Of a stretch of 64,000 nucleotides of DNA, positions 50,721 through 58,944 are shown piece after piece (the stretch's first letter is position 1; every line of letters begins with the position of its first letter). A model generated the notes under the pieces. That model made no database searches. It was not told the origin of the DNA and was given only the letters and a program-made list of their open reading frames with translations. This DNA comes from JANYGA01 sp031420415 (GTDB lineage Bacteria > Vulcanimicrobiota > Vulcanimicrobiia > Vulcanimicrobiales > Vulcanimicrobiaceae). The translations under genes were made by a program, and so were the position numbers. Where the stretch lies: assembly GCA_031420415.1 (NCBI GenBank), contig JANOMT010000006.1:62001-126000 (forward strand), read 5' to 3'.

Positions 50721-51973
50721 ACGCTGTGTAGGACCACTTTCGAAGCGATTTTGTTTTCGAGTGCGGTGCGAATTTCGTCGCGCAGATCGCTTCGTGGAAA
50801 ACGCGAAACGGCGGGCTCGAAGAAGCCGAGCGCGATCATTCGTTCTGCATCGGCGCGCGCGATGCCGCGGCTTTCCGCATAGAAGATTTCTTCCTCGGAG
50901 ATCGCGCCGACCGTCGCGCCATGGAACGCTTTTACATCGTTCGCGGCGATTTCGAGCGCGGGCACGGAATCGATGTGTGCCTTTTCCGAGAGTAAAAGTG
51001 CGTCGTCGCGAAGCGATGCATCGGCACCGTGCGCGTCGGGGAGAATTTTAATGTTCCCGAGGTAGCGGCCTTGACCGCGATCGGTCCCGGCGCTTCGGAC
51101 GATCGTTTCGGAGCGCGTGTCCGCTGCAGCGTGAACGGTTTCGGTCTCGATATCGATATGTTGATCGCCATCGGAGAAGAAGAGCGCGACGACGCCCGTG
51201 CGCGAGCCGCGACCGGCTTCGACCGAACGGAAGCGAGAGACGATGTGCTTGCCGCCGAGTTCGGCGAACGAAATATCGAGCTGGGCTTCTTCGCCGAGCA
51301 CGGCACGACGCGTGAGGATTGCGCGCGTCTGCGGTGCGAGGCGCTGATCGATGGAATATGTGAGATGCGCGCGTTCGGCGAGTACGAACTCCGCGATCCC
51401 GCAAACGAGCGGCGCATTCGCAACTCCGACGAGACGCTCGATGACCGTTACTTGCGAGCCGGCACCGAGTGCGACGAGCGTATAGGGAAAGAGTGCGGTC
51501 TCGCGGGCTTCATAGCCGACGAGGAGCGGTTCCTCGATCACGACGCCCGCGGGAATGTCGATAAATACGCCGTGGTTCGTAAACGCGAGCGCGAGCGACG
51601 CAAACTTGTCATCGCGCGTATCGACGGCAGAACCGAATGCCTTTTCGAACGAGACGCGATGTCGTCCGCGTGCGACGGAAAACCGCTCGATCGTCACGCC
51701 TTTCGCGCGCGCGGCCGGCGAGAGTGTTTCGAGATCGAGATCGGCAGCCGGGCGCGTTTCGAACGACACGATCGTCGAGAGATCGAGTTTCGCGAGATCG
51801 TGCTTCCACGTGCGACCGCCGCGAATGGCCGACCGAACCGGCAGTTCCTCGAATCGCGCGAGCGCGTCGTAGCGCGCGGCTGCGGGAATCGAACCTTCGC
51901 CGTGATGTGCGATCAATGCAGCAAGCGCGTTCTTGGCGACGCCCGAAACGGCGACGTCCGTGTTACCCGACAT
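50717..51973 (-). CDS. sufD: Fe-S cluster scaffold subunit SufD
   Basis: 418 residues of the SufB/SufD beta-helix family: VFIDIPAGVVIEEPLLVGYE, the middle FVLAERAHLTYSIDQ, then IKILPDAHGADASLRDDALLLSEKAHIDSVPALEIAANDVKAFHGATVG and EEIFYAESRGIARADAERMIALGFF. It lacks the longer N-terminal part and cysteines of SufB, so SufD is preferred. Start overlaps the sufC stop by 11 bases. Its partner SufB is not in this cluster. Confidence 0.92.
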   Translation of the reverse strand: MSGNTDVAVSGVAKNALAALIAHHGEGSIPAAARYDALARFEELPVRSAIRGGRTWKHDLAKLDLSTIVSFETRPAADLDLETLSPAARAKGVTIERFSVARGRHRVSFEKAFGSAVDTRDDKFASLALAFTNHGVFIDIPAGVVIEEPLLVGYEARETALFPYTLVALGAGSQVTVIERLVGVANAPLVCGIAEFVLAERAHLTYSIDQRLAPQTRAILTRRAVLGEEAQLDISFAELGGKHIVSRFRSVEAGRGSRTGVVALFFSDGDQHIDIETETVHAAADTRSETIVRSAGTDRGQGRYLGNIKILPDAHGADASLRDDALLLSEKAHIDSVPALEIAANDVKAFHGATVGAISEEEIFYAESRGIARADAERMIALGFFEPAVSRFPRSDLRDEIRTALENKIASKVVLHSV

Positions 51974-52736
51974 TCGCAGCGACCTCTTCGCGAATTTTGT
52001 CGTAGCCTTCACGTTCGATGACGTTGGCGAGATCTGGTCCGCCTGATTTAACGACGCGCCCATCCATCATGATGTGTACGGCGTCGGCTTCGATGTACTG
52101 CAAGATGCGCGGATAGTGGGTGATGATGAGGAAGCCGATGTCTTTTCCCGCATCGCTCGCGCGCAACGCGTTGACCGACGCTCCGACGGCCTTGAGAGCG
52201 TCGACGTCGAGGCCTGAGTCGGTCTCGTCGAGGATCGCATATTTCGGTGCGAGCATCGCGAGCTGCAACATTTCGAGTCGCTTCTTTTCACCGCCGGAGA
52301 ACCCGTCGTTGACGTAGCGCGAGAGAAAAGCAGCGTCCATGTCGAGGACGTCGAGCTTTTCGAAAATCATCGCGCGGAATTTGGAGGGCGTGAGGTCGTC
52401 GGGCTTGACCGCCTGCCGTGCCGTGCGAATGAAATTCGCGACCGAAACGCCGGGGATCGCCGCCGGATATTGAAATGAAAGGAAGAGTCCGGCCTTGGCC
52501 CGCTTGTCAGGCGCGACGCCGAGCATTTCTTCGCCGTCGACCGTGACGGAGCCGCCGGTAACGTTGTAGCTCGGATGACCCGCAATCGAAAACGCCAGCG
52601 TCGACTTCCCGCTCCCGTTGGGACCCATGAGCGCTTGCACGCTCCCAGGCGGCACGACTAAATCGATACCCTTGAGAATTTCGTTGCCATCGACGCTTGC
52701 GGTCAGGCCGGAAATGCGTAGTCCACGGTCGCTCAT
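51963..52736 (-). CDS. sufC: Fe-S cluster assembly ATPase
   Basis: 257 residues. Walker A GPNGSGKST, SufC-typical FLSFQYPAAIPGVSVANF, signature FSGGEKKRLEMLQLAML, Walker B YAILDETDSGLDVDALKAV and a THYPRILQYI switch. ATPase of the SufBCD scaffold. First gene of the minus-strand suf operon; ATG 52736 lies only about 3 bases after the predicted transcription start. Confidence 0.97.
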   Translation of the reverse strand: MSDRGLRISGLTASVDGNEILKGIDLVVPPGSVQALMGPNGSGKSTLAFSIAGHPSYNVTGGSVTVDGEEMLGVAPDKRAKAGLFLSFQYPAAIPGVSVANFIRTARQAVKPDDLTPSKFRAMIFEKLDVLDMDAAFLSRYVNDGFSGGEKKRLEMLQLAMLAPKYAILDETDSGLDVDALKAVGASVNALRASDAGKDIGFLIITHYPRILQYIEADAVHIMMDGRVVKSGGPDLANVIEREGYDKIREEVAANVG

Positions 52737-52745
52737 ATCGCGCCG

Positions 52746-52775
52746 ATGATACGGGAGATCGAGCGAGAAAGTCAA
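52746..52775 (-). promoter_or_regulatory. Predicted promoter of the suf operon
   Basis: On the minus strand, TTGACT (52775-52770) and TATCAT (52751-52746) separated by 18 bases, five of six matches each to the sigma-70-type consensus. The expected start of the RNA is around 52739-52738, which leaves almost no leader before the sufC ATG at 52736. The divergent regulator probably binds here. Confidence 0.55.
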
Positions 52776-52785
52776 GGAAAGTATG

Positions 52786-52814
52786 GACTATCTTCGCTAT
52801 TGATGCTATTGTCG
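52786..52814 (+). promoter_or_regulatory. Possible promoter of the SufR-like regulator with a short direct repeat
   Basis: TGGACT and TATTGT, 17 bases apart (four of six consensus matches each), upstream of ATG 52825. The spacer and -10 contain two copies of GCTATTG separated by AT, which could be an operator. Overlap with the divergent suf promoter region would allow one regulator to control both directions. Confidence 0.35.
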
Positions 52815-52824
52815 CAGCAAGATC

Positions 52825-53511
52825 ATGAACGACAGCAGATTCTTCCAAACAACGAAGGGCAAGATCGTAACGGAACTCCGGCGCCGCCATAGCGCCTCTG
52901 CTATCGATTTAGCTGTTTCGTTCGGGATTTCGACCAACGCCGTTCGTCAGCAACTTTTGACGCTCGAGCGCGACGGGTATGTGGTGGAACGATCCGTGCG
53001 GCGTGGCCCGACGAAGCCGACGCTGGAGTATTCCCTCGCGCCCGCCGCCGATGCCCTTTTCCCGCAACAGTATGACAAGATGCTCAACGCGGTTCTTACG
53101 GAGGTGCGCGCGTCGCTCGGCGTCTCCGCGCTCGAGACGGTTCTCGGCAAGCTCGGCGATCGGGCAGCTGCCAAATATCGGGCGAAGCTCACGGCGCCTG
53201 ACATCCGTGGCCGCACGTTCGAACTCGCCGCACTCTTACGCGCGAATGGCGTCGAGGCCGATGTCGTCGAGACGCCGGGCGGTGGCATCGAGCTGCGCGA
53301 ACATCACTGCCCGTACGGCCAAACCGTTGGTGAGCATCCCGAAGTCTGTGCGATCATTCACACGGTCTTGCACGATACGGTCTCGCCGCAAACGCGGCAG
53401 ATCGAATCGATTGCAACCGGGGGCGACGCGTGCCGGTTCGAAATCGTAGCGGGCGTGACACATAACGTGGCCGATCCGGCCGAAAATTTGAAGGAGACAT
53501 CGATCGCATGA
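52825..53511 (+). CDS. SufR-like Fe-S-sensing transcriptional regulator
   Basis: 228 residues. An N-terminal winged helix (SAIDLAVSFGISTNAVRQQLLTLERDGYVVERSVRRGPTKPTLEYSL), then a C-terminal sensor domain with cysteines 162, 175 and 203 (HHCPYGQTVGEHPEVCAIIH and GGDACRFE), the C-x12-C spacing of SufR. The third cysteine of the four in cyanobacterial SufR is absent. It would repress the divergent suf operon when its cluster is intact. It overlaps the NifU-like gene by 4 bases. Confidence 0.88.
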   Translation: MNDSRFFQTTKGKIVTELRRRHSASAIDLAVSFGISTNAVRQQLLTLERDGYVVERSVRRGPTKPTLEYSLAPAADALFPQQYDKMLNAVLTEVRASLGVSALETVLGKLGDRAAAKYRAKLTAPDIRGRTFELAALLRANGVEADVVETPGGGIELREHHCPYGQTVGEHPEVCAIIHTVLHDTVSPQTRQIESIATGGDACRFEIVAGVTHNVADPAENLKETSIA

Positions 53512-54035
53512 ATTTCGTGAAGTTTCAAGAGCTCGTCGAGAAGCGCCCGGGTTTCCGATCGATGGAAAATGCGATGGCGAGCGGCGAGTATTTCAGCGAC
53601 TCGTGCGGCGACATGTATACGTATTTCTTAAAGGTCGGGCCGGATGAAAAAATCGTCGACGTGTCCTACTTTACGACGGGGTGTGGCTTCGGAACGGCGA
53701 CGTGTAGCATCGTCGTAGAACTCTCGCTCGGGAAAACGCTCGATGCGGCGTACGCGATCAGCGATGCCGACATCGAAGCGCAACTCGATGGTTATCCCGA
53801 GAAGAAAAAGGACTATCCCGAACGCTCGCGCGTTGCGTTACAGACGGCAATCGACGATTTTCGTACGAAACGGGCCGCGGGCAAGATCACCGATGAGATG
53901 ATGGCTGCGGCCGCTCGCGAAGCCGCCATTTCCACGACGGCCACGATGGCGGGCAACGGGAAGACGTCGCAAGATGATGGCAACGCGCCGACCGTCGCTG
54001 CCGATGAAGGCAAAGTTCTCATCAAGCTCCGTTAA
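53508..54035 (+). CDS. NifU/IscU-like iron-sulfur scaffold protein
   Basis: 175 residues. The N-terminal two thirds matches the NifU_N/IscU fold: MENAMASGEYFSDSCGDMYTYFLKV, then YFTTGCGFGTATCSIVVELSLGKTLDAAYAIS. Cysteines of the first and second positions are visible. The C-terminal part is Ala/Thr-rich with EDGNAPTV-like low complexity. Distinct from SufU in the facing operon; coupled by an ATGA overlap to the SufR-like gene, so produced under the same control. Confidence 0.8.
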   Translation: MNFVKFQELVEKRPGFRSMENAMASGEYFSDSCGDMYTYFLKVGPDEKIVDVSYFTTGCGFGTATCSIVVELSLGKTLDAAYAISDADIEAQLDGYPEKKKDYPERSRVALQTAIDDFRTKRAAGKITDEMMAAAAREAAISTTATMAGNGKTSQDDGNAPTVAADEGKVLIKLR

Positions 54036-54105
54036 CGAGCGCATCGCTACGAGAGGCCGCTTCGTCGCCAAGGGCTTCGTGGCGAGGCGGCAAAGCTTTG
54101 GCTCG

Positions 54106-54750
54106 ATGAATCGCTCACTTCACGTCACACCTTGGGCTATTGCCATTTTCGCATTGCTGTTAATGGGATCGCCGACCGGTGCCGCAACCTCCGGCCCGAC
54201 CGGAGTTGCGACGACGAAGCACGTGGTGGCGGCTCGGGGCCGTTCGACCGTCGACGTCGCGATGACGACATCGCTCGGAACGATCGTCGTGCGTCTCGAG
54301 ACCGCAAAAGCGCCGATTACCACAAAGAATTTCCTAAAATATGTCGATGCGAAGACCTACGACGATACAGAATTCTACCGGACGGTCTCCAAGAAAAACG
54401 AGCCGGCGGCGCCGTTCGAAGTGATCCAAGGCGGTCTCAATCCCAAAGCCGGTAATACGAACGCATCGATCTCGCTCGAACCCACCTCGAAAACACATCT
54501 GAGCAATACCGATGGTGCGATCGCGATGGCGCGTACGAACGAACCCAACTCAGCAACGACTGAGTTTTTTCTCGATCTCGGTGACGCGCGATATCTCAAC
54601 GCGGGCGGCCCGCTCGGCCCCGGCTACGCCGTTTTCGGCCACGTCGTTCGCGGGATCGAAGTCGTGCGCAAAATTCACGACGCTACCTCACAGGGCGAGC
54701 AGTTGCTTCCCGCGGTTCGCATCGTGACCATGCGCCGCATTCCATCGTAA
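54106..54750 (+). CDS. Cyclophilin-type peptidyl-prolyl cis-trans isomerase, exported
   Basis: 214 residues. Signal peptide (PWAIAIFALLLMGSPTGAATS). Cyclophilin core: TTSLGTIVVRLETAKAPITTKNFLKYVDAKTYDDTEFYRTV, VIQGGLNPKAGNT, IAMARTNEPNSATTEFFLDLGDARYLNAGGP and YAVFGHVVRGIEVVRKIH. The catalytic-region phenylalanine/glutamine (EFFLDL) is present. It should fold proteins in the periplasm. ATG 54106; the frame upstream to 53974 is shadow of the scaffold gene. Confidence 0.93.
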   Translation: MNRSLHVTPWAIAIFALLLMGSPTGAATSGPTGVATTKHVVAARGRSTVDVAMTTSLGTIVVRLETAKAPITTKNFLKYVDAKTYDDTEFYRTVSKKNEPAAPFEVIQGGLNPKAGNTNASISLEPTSKTHLSNTDGAIAMARTNEPNSATTEFFLDLGDARYLNAGGPLGPGYAVFGHVVRGIEVVRKIHDATSQGEQLLPAVRIVTMRRIPS

Positions 54751-54758
54751 AACGTCCA

Positions 54759-55442
54759 TTACGAAGCAGTAAAATATGGATTCGAAGCGCGTTCGCGACC
54801 GATCGTCGTCGCAGGCCCGTGGCCCGGGATGACGACGGTGGAATCGGCGTAGACGAAAAGCCTCTCGCGGACGCTGGCGACGATATCCTCCATGCTCGTG
54901 CCGCCAAGATCCCAGCGACCGATCGCGCCCGCAAAGAGCGTGTCGCCCGTGAGGAGCATCGTACGCGCGTCGGATACTGCGCCGCTCGTCGTTATGGCAA
55001 ACGAAACGCTCCCCGGTGTATGTCCGGGCGTGTGTAACACATCGAGGCGGGCCGCTCCCGCCACGATGGCGTCACCGTCGGCGAGATCGCCATCGAGCGC
55101 AACGATGCGCGGGGGGCGCTGCGCGAGGAAGCGCGCCTGTTCGGCGAGCATCCCGTAGAGCGGGCGGTCCTCGGGATGCAAGAGCCCGATGCCGCCCGTG
55201 CGGTCGCGGAGATCGCCGAGCGCGCCGATATGGTCGATGTGCGCGTGCGTGTGCACGAGATGCGTCGCGCGCACGCCGAGCGCGGTGAGTCGCGCGACGA
55301 TGCGATCGACGTCGTCGCCGCCATCGACGACGATCGCCTCGCCTGCATCGAGATCCGCGACGATCGTACACGTACACGCGAGCGCACCGACGACGAGATG
55401 TTCGATGACGACGCCGCGCCCGGTCGCTACGGGATCGTGCAT
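54759..55442 (-). CDS. Metallo-beta-lactamase-fold hydrolase (glyoxalase II-like)
   Basis: 227 residues. HTHAHIDHIGALGDL (HxHxDH), HTPGHTPGSVSF, LLTGDTLFAGAIGRWDLGGTSMED and VIPGHGPATTIGRERASNPYF are the glyoxalase II/persulfide-dioxygenase-type blocks. The GRWDL arrangement is common in hydroxyacylglutathione-hydrolase-like proteins of organisms lacking glutathione. Substrate unknown. Its ATG lies within the end of the flavin reductase gene (16-base overlap). Confidence 0.9.
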   Translation of the reverse strand: MHDPVATGRGVVIEHLVVGALACTCTIVADLDAGEAIVVDGGDDVDRIVARLTALGVRATHLVHTHAHIDHIGALGDLRDRTGGIGLLHPEDRPLYGMLAEQARFLAQRPPRIVALDGDLADGDAIVAGAARLDVLHTPGHTPGSVSFAITTSGAVSDARTMLLTGDTLFAGAIGRWDLGGTSMEDIVASVRERLFVYADSTVVIPGHGPATTIGRERASNPYFTAS

Positions 55443-55915
55443 TGGAAATCCCGATACGAGCCGTTGAAATAGCCGAGCGGCGAGCCATCGCGCGCCGCGC
55501 AAGCGAGCACGTTGCCGATGAAGATCGTATGCGTTCCGGCGGCGTGCTCGGCGGCGAGTTCGCAATCGAGGTACGCGAGCGCGTCATCGAAGACGGGTGA
55601 GCCCGAACGATCGATGCGATAGGCGATGTCGGCGAAGGGATCGTCGTTTGCGTGTGTCGCGAAACGCTCGGCGAGTTCGCGTTGATCGACCCGCAAAACG
55701 TTGACGCAAAAGTGTCCGGCTGCGGCGATAAGCGGATGGCTCCGCGCCTGACGGTTGACGCAGATGAGGATCATGGCCGGATCGGCGGAGACGCTCGCGA
55801 AGGCGTTAGCGGTAAAGCCTTTGGGCTTCCCATCGACGACCGTCGTCACGATCGTGACTCCGGTCGGCACACGACGCATGACGGCACGAAAATCGTTACT
55901 GGAAACGTCGCTCAT
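55427..55915 (-). CDS. Flavin reductase-like (FMN-binding split barrel) protein
   Basis: 162 residues. DFRAVMRRVPTGVTIVTTVVDGKPKGFTANAFASVSADPAMILICVNRQARSHPLI is the family signature, with HFCVNVLRVDQRELAERF and PLGYFNGSYRDF at the end. It would supply reduced FMN to a two-component oxygenase or act as an oxidoreductase; no oxygenase gene is nearby. It overlaps the O-methyltransferase by 4 bases. Confidence 0.92.
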   Translation of the reverse strand: MSDVSSNDFRAVMRRVPTGVTIVTTVVDGKPKGFTANAFASVSADPAMILICVNRQARSHPLIAAAGHFCVNVLRVDQRELAERFATHANDDPFADIAYRIDRSGSPVFDDALAYLDCELAAEHAAGTHTIFIGNVLACAARDGSPLGYFNGSYRDFQCTIP

Positions 55916-56562
55916 TCGATGCGCGAGCCGATGCCGATGCCATTGCCGATCGGTACGATCGTCGCGTCGAGTTGCGGGTGGTTTAAGAAGATCTTGTTGA
56001 ACTCGCGAATCGCCGTCGTCGCGGCGGAGTCACTCGCCTCGGGTTCGGCCGCCGATTTCCCAACCCACAAGAGCTTGTCGACGATGACGAGCCCCGAGCG
56101 TTTGAGGAGCGGCACGACGAGTTCGAGATACTCGGCGTATTCGGTCTTGACGGCATCGATAAAGACGATATCGAGATTGCGCACCGGAAAGGTCGGTAAG
56201 ATCTCGAGCGCGGGTTGGTTCATGACTGAAACGTCGTCGAACTTACCGGCACGGCGCAAAAATTCGATCGCTACAACGGTCCGCTCGGTGTCGGGATCGA
56301 TCGTCCAGATATGTCCGGCGGGCGGCATCGCGAGCGCCATCCACAGGGTCGAGTAGCCGTAGGCCGTTCCGATCTCGAGAATGCGGTTGGCCTGCATCGC
56401 GTGCACGAGCGTGGAGAGAAATCGCCCCGTCTCGCGATCGACCAGGGGAATCGCGTCGGAGCGCCCGTGCTGTTCGAGTTCGAGCAGCAGCGGCGCCGGA
56501 TTGCGATGCAGCCGCTTGAGATAATCCAAGTCGTTCAAGATTGGATGGGTTTGTCGCTCCAC
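55912..56562 (-). CDS. Class I O-methyltransferase (caffeoyl-CoA/catechol type)
   Basis: 216 residues. SAM-binding ILEIGTAYGYSTLWMALAMP, IWTIDPDTERTV, DIVFIDAVKTEYAEYLELVVPLLKRSGLVIVDKLLW. This is the metal-dependent O-methyltransferase (methyltransf_3) family; the acceptor is unknown. GTG start at 56562. First gene of the minus-strand trio with the flavin reductase and the hydrolase. Confidence 0.9.
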   Translation of the reverse strand: MERQTHPILNDLDYLKRLHRNPAPLLLELEQHGRSDAIPLVDRETGRFLSTLVHAMQANRILEIGTAYGYSTLWMALAMPPAGHIWTIDPDTERTVVAIEFLRRAGKFDDVSVMNQPALEILPTFPVRNLDIVFIDAVKTEYAEYLELVVPLLKRSGLVIVDKLLWVGKSAAEPEASDSAATTAIREFNKIFLNHPQLDATIVPIGNGIGIGSRIE

Positions 56563-56682
56563 TCCGCGGGGAACCTCTCCGAAATAGGTCGGCTTTCGGG
56601 GACAAGAGTGTTCTTAGGGCCGTCGAATGAGCATAGAGTTCGCGCACGTCAACCATCCGCGCAAATTTCAGAGGAGCAAGCA

Positions 56683-57297
56683 ATGGCGACCTTAGCGCTA
56701 GAAGCGTACGCGCCCAAGAAGTGGAACCTTTCGGGTTTACAGGGCATTTCCGATAACACCCTCACCGTGCACTTCGGCCTGTATGAAGGCTATGTGAAAA
56801 ACACGAATCTTCTCAACGAACAGATCAACGCAAAGATCAACGCGGGTCCCGTCGCCGGTGCAGATCCGGGCTTCGCCGAGATCACGCGTCGCCTCGGGTT
56901 TGAGTACAACGGCATGGTCCTCCACGAATATTACTTCGACAATATGATGTCCAACGCCGCAGCGGCACCAACGTCGGGCAAACTCCACGACGCGATTTGC
57001 GCGAGCTTCGGCGATTTCGAAACCTGGAAGAAAGATTTCGTCGCAGTCGGCGGGATGCGTGGCGTTGGCTGGGCACTCGCGCTGCAAGATCCCAAGAGCG
57101 GTCGCATTTCTAATCATTGGGTGACGCTACACGAAGACGGCAACGTTGCCGGCTTCAAGCCGATCGTCGTTATGGATGCGTGGGAGCACGCTTTCCTCCT
57201 CGACTACAAACCTGCGGAACGCTCGAAATACATCGAATCGTTCTTCGCGAACATCAACTGGAGCGCGGTTGAATCGCGCTTGATCACCCCGGCATAA
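56683..57297 (+). CDS. Iron/manganese superoxide dismutase
   Basis: 204 residues, cytoplasmic. Metal ligands: His in TVHFGLYEGYVKNTN, His in GMVLHEYYFDN, and Asp and His in VMDAWEHAFLLDY. The usual HHxxHH pattern of the first helix is changed to HFGLYEGY, so this is a divergent branch of the family. GAGGAG precedes the ATG. A copper/zinc enzyme serves the envelope. Confidence 0.9.
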   Translation: MATLALEAYAPKKWNLSGLQGISDNTLTVHFGLYEGYVKNTNLLNEQINAKINAGPVAGADPGFAEITRRLGFEYNGMVLHEYYFDNMMSNAAAAPTSGKLHDAICASFGDFETWKKDFVAVGGMRGVGWALALQDPKSGRISNHWVTLHEDGNVAGFKPIVVMDAWEHAFLLDYKPAERSKYIESFFANINWSAVESRLITPA

Positions 57298-57301
57298 TCC
57301 T

Positions 57302-58015
57302 GTGAGTCGCCTCCGGTTATTTCCACTCAACGCCGTGCTCTTTCCGGGGGCGGCACTCAACCTTCACATCTTCGAGCCGCGGTACAAACAAATGGTTTCG
57401 GAGTGCCTGGAGGGCGGCGAAGCCTTCGGCGTCTGCCTCATTCGCGACGGCGATGAGGCGGGCGATCCCGACGTTATGCCCTATGAAGTCGGTACCACCG
57501 CAGAGATCGGCGACGTGACGCAACTCGAAAACGGTCGCTACTACATCAGCACCGTCGGGAAGCGTCGTTTTCGTGTCGAGCGGGTCGTCGCACGCGAACC
57601 ATTTTTAGTCGTCGAGGTCTCTTATCTGCCCGAAGATGAAGTCGAAGACGTGCGGACGATCGAGGGTCTCGTCGGTGAAATTCGCGATGTCTTCAACGAC
57701 TATCTCCGCATGCTCGTCGAATTCTCCGGGATGAAAGCCGACATCGAGTTCCCGGACGACCCAGTCGACGCGTCATTCTTAATCGGCGACGCTCTGCAAG
57801 TCGCTGACTCGATGAAGCAGCGACTGCTGGAACTCTCGAGTACCGAACAGCGCCTCACCGTCGAACTCGGCTTCTTGCGACGGCTTTTGCCACAACTGCG
57901 CTCGCTGCTCGAGCGCAAGCGCGAGTCACCTCAGATGCAAGCCAATGCGGCACCTGGCGGTACCTTCCGTGCGACCCAAGAAAAGTTCTTCGGTAAGCAC
58001 TTCTCGCTAAACTAA
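57302..58015 (+). CDS. Lon N-terminal (substrate-binding) domain protein
   Basis: 237 residues, GTG start. LFPLNAVLFPGAALNLHIFEPRYKQMVSECLEGGEAFGVCLI and GTTAEIGDVTQLENGRYYISTVGKRRFRV are the Lon-N (PUA-like) domain. A helical part follows, with no ATPase or protease domain. Such stand-alone proteins are common and of unknown role. It follows the SOD gene by 4 bases and overlaps the convergent folD by 9 bases. Confidence 0.9.
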   Translation: MSRLRLFPLNAVLFPGAALNLHIFEPRYKQMVSECLEGGEAFGVCLIRDGDEAGDPDVMPYEVGTTAEIGDVTQLENGRYYISTVGKRRFRVERVVAREPFLVVEVSYLPEDEVEDVRTIEGLVGEIRDVFNDYLRMLVEFSGMKADIEFPDDPVDASFLIGDALQVADSMKQRLLELSSTEQRLTVELGFLRRLLPQLRSLLERKRESPQMQANAAPGGTFRATQEKFFGKHFSLN

Positions 58016-58864
58016 GACGCCCGATTCGGCTGCCGTAACGACGTTACGCATGAGCGCAACGTTGGTTACCGGGCCAACGCCGCCCGGTACGGGCGTGATC
58101 TCCGACGCGACCGTTTTCGCGCTTTCAAAATCGACGTCGCCGCGCAACTTTCCGGCGACGACGGTCGTGCCGACATCGATGACGACGGCACCAGCCTTGA
58201 GCCACGACGCATCGACCGCATGCGGCTTTCCGATCGCGACGATCGCGACGTCGGCTGCGCGAACGCGCGAGCGGATATCGGGCGTCGCGCTATGGACGAC
58301 GGTAATCGTTGCGTGTTGCGCGAGCGCGAGGAGCGCCACGGGCAAGCCGACGACGCTCGAACGCCCGACGACGGCCACGTCTTTTCCGCGTAGAGGCCAC
58401 GCGCTACTACGCTCGAGCAAGAGCATGACGGCGGCGGGTGTTGCGGGTACGAAGCGCGTGCCCGTGGCGAATGCGAGGCGCCCCTGATTGAGGGGGTTCG
58501 TGCCGTCGACGTCTTTGCGCTCGGGAACGGCATCGGCCACGTCGCGAATCGAGAGATGGCGTGGCAACGGCTGTTGGAGGATCACGCCGTGGACGTCGTC
58601 GTCGGCCTCGAGGGCGATCAGATGCGCGCGTAGCGTCGCCACGTCGCACTGAGGGCTGAGATCGTCGACGCTAACGCTCACGCCGATCTTCGCACCGAGG
58701 GCGCGCATTCCGCGCACGTAAGCGAGGCTCGACTCGTCCTCACCGATCATCACCACGCGAAGATGCGGTAAAATTCCGCGCGCTGCGAGGGCGGTCGTGC
58801 GCGCGGTCAGTCCGTCGCGAAGCTCCGCTGCGAGTGCGCGACCGTCGAGAATCCGTGCGTCCAT
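58007..58864 (-). CDS. folD: Methylenetetrahydrofolate dehydrogenase/cyclohydrolase with altered catalytic lysine
   Basis: 285 residues. FolD blocks are clear: VHGVILQQPLPRHL (catalytic-region glutamine), PERKDVDGTNPLNQGRL (Asp pair), PATPAAVMLLLER and VVGRSSVVGLPVALLAL for NADP. The YxxxK motif that provides the catalytic lysine reads Tyr49-Val-Arg-Gly-Met53, coded at 58708-58706. In studied FolD enzymes loss of this lysine abolishes cyclohydrolase but can leave dehydrogenase activity. Otherwise of normal length. Confidence 0.93.
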   Translation of the reverse strand: MDARILDGRALAAELRDGLTARTTALAARGILPHLRVVMIGEDESSLAYVRGMRALGAKIGVSVSVDDLSPQCDVATLRAHLIALEADDDVHGVILQQPLPRHLSIRDVADAVPERKDVDGTNPLNQGRLAFATGTRFVPATPAAVMLLLERSSAWPLRGKDVAVVGRSSVVGLPVALLALAQHATITVVHSATPDIRSRVRAADVAIVAIGKPHAVDASWLKAGAVVIDVGTTVVAGKLRGDVDFESAKTVASEITPVPGGVGPVTNVALMRNVVTAAESGVLV

Positions 58865-58944
58865 CGGCGCCTATGGTACGCGACACGGGTGAGTGGTTCC
58901 CGGGACCATGCACGGTCGATGATGCGCGTATGGGCGCCTCGCGC

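Noticed and set aside
51029..52021. Plus-strand open frame of 330 codons opposite sufD
   Set aside because: Arg/Glu/Asp-rich shadow typical of the antisense of a high-GC gene; sufD on the other strand is unambiguous.
54057..54092. Imperfect hairpin before the cyclophilin gene as a terminator
   Set aside because: The arms have several mismatches and no T-run follows, so it was not listed as a feature.
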